From: Flabesymbios commensalis | Taxonomy: Eukaryota > Annelida > Polychaeta > Terebellida > Flabelligeridae | Length of the DNA: 64,000 bases | Assembly (NCBI GenBank): GCA_964017125.1 | Contig: OZ024914.1 | Span: 30,439,149 to 30,503,148, forward strand | Direction of reading: 5' to 3' | Shown here: piece after piece, positions 56,935 through 64,000 of the stretch | Layout of the letters: each line of letters begins with the position of its first letter | How positions within the stretch are numbered: position 1 is the stretch's first letter | Translations under genes and position numbers: made by a program | Notes under the pieces: model-generated | What the model was told of the DNA's origin: nothing | The model's input: only the letters and a program-made list of their open reading frames with translations | Databases searched by the model: none

Positions 56935-57515
56935 CAGGGAGGCGCCGGAATGCTTGAAAAGAGTGCTTGCAAAATTGCATGGAAATTGATTTAGAAATGA
57001 CTGACAAATCAGCGAAGAACACCCAACGCTGGTAGAAGTTTTTCTTATACTTTCAAGTGGCATCCTTGGGTAGTGTACCTGGTGGTGATGAAGGCGTTGA
57101 AGCGAGCAGCTTGTCTCTGCACCTGCTCTACGGCTTGAATGTAACGAACAGAGGGAGGATCCCACACGTAACATGGTAACAGCATAACCTACACAGATGG
57201 TCGGACAAATGTTTTGTAACACCTCCTTGTTGCTGCGTGTTGATGTTCCGCTAGATATTGGCTTTGTGGCACAGTGTCAACATGTTCATTCCAAGCCAGA
57301 TGGCCATCGATGGTGACTCCCAGGTACTGAGGTAGGCCTACTTGGTATTATCTTCAACCTCATGGAGTACAGTGTTGTGGATGGAATAGAATAATTTGCT
57401 GGTGATTCGGATGACCTCACATTTACCAGGGTTAAGCTACATAATCAATTTATCATCCCATTCCTGGAGTTGTTCCAGATCTCGTTGCAAAGCTGTGCCC
57501 TGACAACTAATTTAC
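56935..57515 (-). pseudogene. CR1-type LINE fragment, copy B
   Basis: Paralogue of 44220-44800 with the same landmarks (YLGVTIDGHLAWNEHVDTV, YVWDPPSVRYIQAVEQVQRQ). A short ATGGAGTACA insert near 57362 and single substitutions distinguish it. Confidence 0.8.
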
Positions 57516-57799
57516 TTGATTATACTCGAAAGAGTATGATCAATCATATAAACTGTAGATTCGTTGATAGATGCCAAAAATCTCTGTGTCCATCTTGCAC
57601 ATGCGCATCCCGTACATGTTATTAATAATACGTTTATTGGCACTGATACCAGAGCCATCTACAACAAACAAACGGATCATGACTTCCCTGACTGGTTGTG
57701 CGTCGCTAGAATTGCATGGTACTTCTAAGGGTGTGTGTCTTTATATTCAATAAAAAAAATGAAATGAATGGGTTTTTAGGCCACCTTTGTGCACATATA

Positions 57800-57972
57800 G
57801 GCTAAACTGGGCCAAAAAACCTACCGAGGATGGTGAGATGAATGAGATGACACTGCCCTTCAGACACAGTTAACGAAATTCGGGCACTGGCGGTCTGAGG
57901 CCGAGCACGGCGCTACCTCTTGGTCACAGACGCTCCCCACAATATTGAATCTTTACGAGTGAGCGGGGAAGA
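57800..57972 (-). mobile_element. SINE-like repeat with tRNA-like part, copy 3
   Basis: Paralogue of 45089-45256 with only a few differences; same tRNA-like head on the minus strand. Confidence 0.6.
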
Positions 57973-58001
57973 AATATTTTGTTTCTTTGAAACTTGAAGG
58001 C

Positions 58002-58077
58002 CAGAGTGGGGCTCGCACTCGCGATCCCCACCTTTCTAAGCAGGCAGCTTTAACCACTGCACCAGGACCCCCGTCCT
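58002..58077 (-). repeat. tRNA-like sequence, copy B
   Basis: Same as 45291-45366, including TGGTGCAGTGGTTAAAGC; not a functional tRNA by arm pairing. Confidence 0.6.
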
Positions 58078-58116
58078 ACGGTCCTTTTATGTTGAATGAA
58101 TGCTGTTTGTTATTCC

Positions 58117-59805
58117 ATCACGCCATGGTGATGGATTTGTGTGTGTTTTCATACATGCATGCCTTCGTGCACTCGTCATACGTGAGCGAGCGTGTGCTTG
58201 CACGAGCGCATGTGTGTATGTTTGCTGTTCCATCTAGCCCTGATGATGGATTTGTGTGTGTTTTCATACATGCATGCCTTCGTGCACTCGTCATACGTGA
58301 GCGAGCGTGTGCTTGCACGAGCGCATGTGTGTATGTTTGCTGTTCCATCTAGCCCTGATGATGGGTTTGTGTGTGTTTTCATACATGCCTGCCTTCGCGC
58401 ACTCGTCATACGTGAGCGAGCGTGTGCTTGCACGAGCGCATGTGTGTAGGCTATGTTTACTGTTCCATCTAGCCCTGATGATGGATTTGTGTGTTTTCAT
58501 ACATGCCTGCCTTCGTGCACCCGTCATACGTGAGCGAGCGTGTGCTTGCACGAGCGCATGTGTGCACGTTTGCTGTTCCATCTAGCCCTGATGATGGATT
58601 TGTGTGTGTTTTCATACATGCCTGCCTTCGTGCACCCGTCATACGTGAGCGAGCGTGTGCTTGCACGAGCGCATGTGTGTATGTTTGCTTTTCCATCTAG
58701 CCCTGACGATGGATTTGTGTGTGTTTTCATACATGCATGTCTTCGTGCACCCGCCATACGTGAGCGAGCGTGTGCTTGCACGAGCGCATGTGTGTATTTT
58801 TGCTGTTTCATCTAGCCCTGATGATGGATTTGAGTGTGTTTTCATACATGCCTGCCTTCGTGCACCCGTCATACGTGAGCGAGCGTGTGCTTGCACGAGC
58901 GCATGTGTGTATGTTTGGTTTTCCATCTAGCCCTGATGATGGATTTGTGTGTGTTTTCATACTTGCCTGCCTTCGTGCACCCGTCATACGTGAGCGAGCG
59001 TGTGCTTGCACGAGCGCATGTGTGTATGTTTGTTGTTCCATCTAGCCCTGATGTTCAGCGATCATTATCTGTAATTTTACATTGATCCAATAGGATGATA
59101 TGCTGTACATTCCGTGCATGCATGAGTTGTTCATCTAACCTTTTGTTGTATTACTGAATCTTGTTGAGGTATGTATAATTGAAAATGATGGATTTGTGTG
59201 TGTTTTCATACTTGCCTGCCTTCGCGCACCCGACATACGTGAGCGAGCGTGTGCTTGCACGAGCGCATGTGTGTATGTTTGGTTTTCCATCTAGCCCTGA
59301 TGATGGATTTGTGTGTGTTTTCATACTTGCCTGCCTTCGTGCACCCGTCATACGTGAGCGAGCGTGTGCTTGCACGAGCGCATGTGTGTATGTTTGTTGT
59401 TCCATCTAGCCCTGATGTTCAGCGATCATTATCTGTAATTTTACATTGATCCAATAGGATGATATGCTGTACATTCCGTGCATGCATGAGTTGTTCATCT
59501 AACCTTTTGTTGTATTACTGAATCTTGTTGAGGTATGTATAATTGAAATTGATGGATTTGTGTGTGTTTTCATACTTGCCTGCCTTCGCGCACCCGACAT
59601 ACGTGAGCGAGCGTGTGCTTGCACGAGCGCATGTGTGTATGTTTGTTGTTCCATCTAGCCCTGATGTTCAGCGATCATTATCTGTAATTTTACATTGATC
59701 CAATAGGATGATTTGCTGTACATTCCGTGCATGCATGAGTTGTTCATCTAACCTGTTGTTGTATTACTGAATCTTGTTGAGGTATGTATAATTGAAATTC
59801 ACTTG
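58117..59805. repeat. 115-bp minisatellite with higher-order structure, copy B
   Basis: Eight units, linker, two units, linker, one unit, linker (against seven, linker, three, linker in copy A). The linkers (GATGTTCAGCGATCATTATC onwards, about 150 bp) are nearly identical, so the unit-plus-linker block itself has been duplicated. The two arrays have gained and lost units independently since the duplication. Confidence 0.95.
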
Positions 59806-59961
59806 CCAATATTAAATTACAATATATTACAACGTCTATCTGAAATGTAGCCTACCGTTTTCAGCCTTTTTTATCTGTTCTTCAAACAAGATAATTTGAA
59901 GGAAAATTAATCATTAAATTTGCTAGATTTGCATAATTTTATTTTCAAATGGTGTATGTTT

Positions 59962-60030
59962 CAGTAATTTTTACCCACTTGAAGTTGTGGGTCGCGGCAG
60001 CGAGACACAACTTCATGTGGGTGAAAATGG
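59962..60030. repeat. Hairpin repeat (ACTTGAAGTTGTG type), copy B
   Basis: Paralogue of 47012-47078. The right arm ends GGGTGAAAAT here against GGGTAAAAAT in A, so pairing is slightly changed. Confidence 0.85.
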
Positions 60031-60537
60031 ATTTTTTGTATAATCTAGTTCTTCAAGGCATGTTACAGAGTCAATGAAAATGTTGTCAGTCATATTTCAG
60101 AGTCAATTTTCTGTCATGTTTCAGAGTCAATTTTTGTTACTTCCCAGTGGGTAATCAGCATCAATAATTAAGTAATTTCTTCACGTTATTATAATAAAAG
60201 GCATAATATTGTTGTCTGTTTATCTTTGCATCGTCAAATTTACATATTCATTAGTAATATAGTCCTGTGTTGTTTTCTATTCATTTTTCTTTCTTTTGTT
60301 TTTATTTCAGGAAAATGCATTGCTTATTGTATCTAATGTTTTTTAATAGCGCTGTAGGCTACATGTATTTAAGTATAATAAGTATTGGAGGTGTGAACTA
60401 GCAATCCATCCCGACATAATCCAGTTGTATCTATTTACAAAGAAATAACTTTTATTTGGAAAAAAGAGAGCCAACGGTATACTTATATATATTATTTAAA
60501 GTCACAAAATATTGGGGACTATTTATACTAAATTACT

Positions 60538-60615
60538 TTGACCTCTTTCCGTGCGGGGACCGACTTTAGACGTCAGAATCTAACGTCTAACGTCGATCCC
60601 CGCACTGAAAGGTTT
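60538..60615. repeat. Palindrome with GTGCGGGGACCGAC arms, copy B
   Basis: Paralogue of 47580-47650 with TAACGTC duplicated in the loop. Confidence 0.75.
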
Positions 60616-61496
60616 AAGTCACAGGATATTGAGCACCATTTATACAAAATAACTTTTAATCTATTTAATGTGTGTCGTGATCGCGAGACGTCACATGTGA
60701 AGCTGGCTTGTTTTATTAATTCACTCCTCTAAGTTTAGTTAAGACCTGACCGTGGGTGGCACCTTGACGTGGTGGTCAGGCTTACTCTGTTACCAAGACA
60801 CCCTGTTTTATTAAGGCATGTATTTTTTTTATACAGAGATGCTGTAACTCGACAATAATGACATGTGAAAGCCACGCAAGTATGAAAACTGCGCAAAAAT
60901 AACTTTGTTGTAAATCATCACCGTAAAACGCAATGTAAAGTTTCACACAATATTTTGTAAAGAAAAAAATTCACACAAAATTAAATACAGATAACCATTT
61001 TATCTATAGTGAATAGATACATGCATCAAAACAAAGTTCTCAAGATAATTATATTATTCAGTGGAATAGAACAGTTTCGATCAGATATGACAAAATTATT
61101 TACACATCATAAATCTCATCTTGCGATGAATTCATTAAATTGTAACCAAGCCTAGCTACCCATTTTTGGTATTTTCAAAAAATGGTTTTCAATTTGTCCC
61201 TTGTATTGTACGGGATTAATGGTTCAAAACAAAACCATATAAATGTAGCACATGGAAGTTTCGGGAAACGAATAGGCCTACAAATTTCTTGTCCAACGCA
61301 CAAAGCAGATTTTCACTATGAAAGACCAACCACTCACCCATTTTAGTAATGCGACACAATTTCGACCCTTTTAGGCCTTAAAGCAGCTTTCACATGTCAC
61401 CGCTCAGCTGAGCGGCAGAGCGCCGGCCGACGACATTGCGCTAATGATGTGCGCAGACGTCGCGCAGGCAATCGCGTTTGTGTGTTTTACACACGG

Positions 61497-61572
61497 TCTG
61501 AGGTCGAGCACGCTACCTCTCGTCATGGAGGCTCTCCACAATAATGAGTCTTTACGAGTAAGCGGGGAAAAA
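61497..61572 (-). mobile_element. SINE-like repeat, shortened copy 4
   Basis: Minus-strand CATGACGAGAGGTAGCGTGC and CTCGTAAAGACTC match the tRNA-like part of 39660-39832. The body beyond GGTCTGAGG is lost. Confidence 0.55.
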
Positions 61573-62918
61573 CTGCGACCCTTAACTGTAAGTGGGTGAA
61601 AATTCCTCATTTTTCTTTAATTTAAGACCAAACATTTGCAAATCTTGATGTTTCAGCACTCATTTCATTCACAACAACTGTGATTTAACCCGAAAATAAA
61701 ACAGTTTACAATAGACCTAGATTATCATGATTATAGGGGCCTACTTGTGCTTGAAGTGTTAAAGCTAAAATCTGATGACCAGTAGGCTAATAGCGGCTGT
61801 CACAGACCTCTGGACTTCTTTCTCCTCTCCTCTCTAGCTGTGTAGGTATATATAATTCAGGTTTCAAAGAAACTAATGTTTCTACTTCTGCTACTCGTGG
61901 CCCAGGTGTAGTTTCCTCGACCCAAACTACCAGGGCCAGTTGTGACATCAGCATAAACATAGGCCTTACCTATGGCAAGATGTTGATGGTCAAATGTTGA
62001 CCGTGAAAATAATTGTATAGGCTACCATTCGAAATATCAGGTTTTATTTCACAAATACCGCGAAATAAGAATTATATTCATTACTTACCAAATGATCTAG
62101 CTTTAAAAATACACAACAAAATTCGACCAAATTATCAGGGATGTTTCTGAGAAGATAAAAATATTATCCGAGAAAAAATTCGCACAACAATTTTAAACAA
62201 CAGCCGAGCAAATTGAAAAGGATCAGTTGAAACAGACTAGAGAATGAATATCAAGATAATTTATATCAATTATATCAATCAATGCCGTATCTATTTTTGG
62301 GTTATGAACTAACTTAGGCCATAGCCTATGGGCCTATGTCTTTATATTATATTATGAATTTATGTGGTCTCACCATCCTAAATAAGCCGAAATCCGGCCA
62401 GGTGTCCACTAATAAAGGAATCATGACACAAAATATTGCTATTATTTCTGTTCTAACCTCTGTTGAATTAAAAACAAATACAACCAGGTTATAATTTTGT
62501 GAATATTTAATAAGCACACGTTGTTCCCGTCATGTAGGATATCAGATATAACTGTTTCATGATAATCTCGCAGGGGTACAGTGGGTTAAAAGGATGTGTG
62601 TCTGGTCTGTAACAGAGGATAAAAATAAAAGCTAATTTTGAGCTGTAGCTCAAAATCTGTCTGGCTACCAAACATATATCGCACCTGTTTTTGAAAAAGG
62701 ATGGATCATTTTTTGTCATGATATGCGACACTACATGTGGATATTGTCAAAAAGAGGTTAAATCGGCCCATGGAATTGTGGCACTGCACATGTATTTTAA
62801 TGGGAGCGGCATTTGGGACCATGTGTCCACCCAACTGAAGAAAACACTCCTGATATGAAATGACCTGATGTCAGACACAAATTGTGCTCTATAAATTTCA
62901 TGGACCCTAAAAACACCT

Positions 62919-64000
62919 TTGAACTTTGAAATTATATCCAGCAGCACCTCCTATTTGGAGTATCAGGCTGGAAGGGGGAAAGGGCTGGTGGATTTAGTCA
63001 ACCAGTTGACTCTTGAACGCTGCCACAGTTTTTGATTCTATGGCAGCTGCCGGAAGAGAATTCCAATCAGGGATAGTTCGATGCCAAAAAGAATTTTGTC
63101 CCAGTGTGGTGTTAGCTCTAAGATGTTTATAGGCCTGATTGTGCCCACCACGTGTTCTTCTGTCCGCTGGGATTAAACGGTCATTGATAGGAATTTCGAC
63201 TAGCTCATTTAAAATTTTGAACATGCTTACAAGTCTAGAATTTGTACGTCTTGTTTTCAAGTCAGTCCAGCCCAGGTTCTGAATGAGAGATGTCACACTG
63301 GCTGTTTGTCTATAATTTTGGGTGACAAATCTTGCTGCTGATCTTTGATTTTTTTTTCTAATTTATCAATATCTTTTTGTCTGAAGGGATCTCAAACTGC
63401 TGAAGAGTATTCTAAAGACGATCTGACCAGGGAGAAATAGGCAGTCTCCCTTAGTTTAGGGGGACATGCCTTCAGGTTCCTCCGAAGGAAGCCCAGAGTG
63501 GAATTTGCTTTACTTGTAATTTTGTTAATGTGGGCCTCCCATTCCAGGGTCTCACTAAGGCAAACACCAAGATATGGTGTTGATGAAACGTTCGCTAGTG
63601 TTTCACCTTTAAGGGTGTACTCAAATTCCAGGTTTTTTTATTTCGGCCTGGACACCCTCAGAACCGAGCATTTCGAGGGGTTGAAACACATCCCCCATCG
63701 ATCTGCCCAGTCCTGTAACGCAGATAGATCTCTCTGCAGCTGCTCCTGATCTGCTCGACATTTTATCGGGCGATACAGGAGGCAGTCATCTGCAAAGAGA
63801 CGAACCTGCGAGGAGACCGTGGAAGGGAGGTCATTAATATAGGTCAAAAAGAGTAGGGGTCCGAGAACAGTACCCTGGGGCACAACGGACCTCACGCGAG
63901 CTGATTCTGAAGAGCTGCCATCAACTGCTACTTTTTGGGTTCTATTGGTCAGAAAATTTTGAATCCAATTAAGAGTTGTTCCCCGAATTCCATAGTGGTC
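62919..64000 (-). mobile_element. PHD-finger CR1-type LINE, copy C (3' third only, cut by window end)
   Basis: Same 3' end (TTGAACTTTGAAATT on the plus strand) and the same left target word ACCT (62915-62918) as copy B, so this is one ancestral insertion inherited by both copies. It keeps the segment deleted in B: after FADDCLLYRP it reads RADQEQLQRDLSALQDWADR and WGMCFNPSKCSVLRVSRPK, the normal post-FADD region. A small frame change near 63630 (T-run) and another near 63350 remain. The 5' part lies beyond the window. Confidence 0.95.

Larger units (their letters stand above)
50327..61378 (+). repeat. Duplicon copy B
   Basis: Collinear with A (40027-48410) and at its left part with C (61790-64000). 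It shares with C, not A, the insertion-like CTCCTCTCCTCTCTAGCTGT near 50362 and the LINE at 51481. It is thus closer to C. It has lost three blocks present in A (see copy A). The right end abuts copy C within about 10 bases. Confidence 0.9.
61385..64000 (+). repeat. Duplicon copy C, cut by the window end
   Basis: It begins with AGCTTTCACATGTCACCGCT (compare ATTCACATGTCACCGCTCAG at 38883) and GATGTGCGCAGACGTCGCGC, then follows copy B closely from 61790 on, including the shared LINE. Copy C lacks TTCTGACCTTTATACACGAC and adjacent bases near 62645 that A and B keep. Confidence 0.9.

Noticed and set aside
50327-64000. LTR retroelement read from the long direct repeats
   Set aside because: The repeats are kilobases long, lack LTR-type ends, and enclose LINE and minisatellite DNA; segmental duplication explains them.

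Overview
The window looks like repeat-rich, AT-rich nuclear DNA of a marine invertebrate deuterostome, most likely an echinoderm. This rests on very frequent AGGCCTA/TAGGCCTA words, many short palindromic TIR elements, a PHD-finger CR1-type LINE, tRNA-derived SINEs and the near absence of coding sequence. No species can be named from the sequence alone. The only host exon I can defend well is the last coding exon of a monocarboxylate-transporter (SLC16/MCT-like) gene on the minus strand at 48890-49035. A weaker exon candidate lies at 26402-26514, and a CpG-rich, possibly promoter-proximal island lies at about 16800-17640. I found no functional rRNA or tRNA gene, no CRISPR array and no recognisable viral or LTR element.

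Layout. Positions 1-27000 are a patchwork of microsatellites, three pentanucleotide arrays, TTAA-flanked piggyBac-like MITEs, TA-flanked palindromic MITEs ending in CCCAGCAAAC, hairpins, a tRNA-derived SINE and degraded LINE pieces. The LINE pieces include an L2-like element at 10347-12420 whose 3' tail has grown into a roughly 190-bp (ATTG)n tract. Positions 27600-36765 hold the oldest copy (copy 0) of a locally duplicated sequence, split by two non-autonomous TIR transposons. The first is 5.09 kb (27951-33039) and carries six perfect copies of a 15-bp motif plus a nested 847-bp element with 9-bp target duplications. The second is 2.70 kb (33687-36386). Positions 37801-38860 are a minisatellite of 24/27-bp units.

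Positions 38.9-64 kb are dominated by a segmental tandem duplication: copy A (about 39.5-48.41 kb), a 1.9-kb single-copy spacer with the transporter exon, copy B (50.33-61.38 kb) and copy C (61.39 kb to the window end). Copies A and B each contain a LINE fragment, tRNA-like and SINE-like segments, a 115-bp minisatellite with higher-order structure, and hairpins. Copies B and C share a PHD/endonuclease/reverse-transcriptase LINE at the same target site, while copy A keeps the empty site. The LINE therefore landed after A split off and before B and C separated. Internal lesions show copy B's LINE is no longer active.

The window is thus mainly a record of nested insertion and local duplication around the 3' end of a transporter gene. 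The most unusual structures are the 5.1-kb element with its internal 15-mers and the duplicated CRE/TATA-like/splice-donor cassette found in copies 0, A and B.
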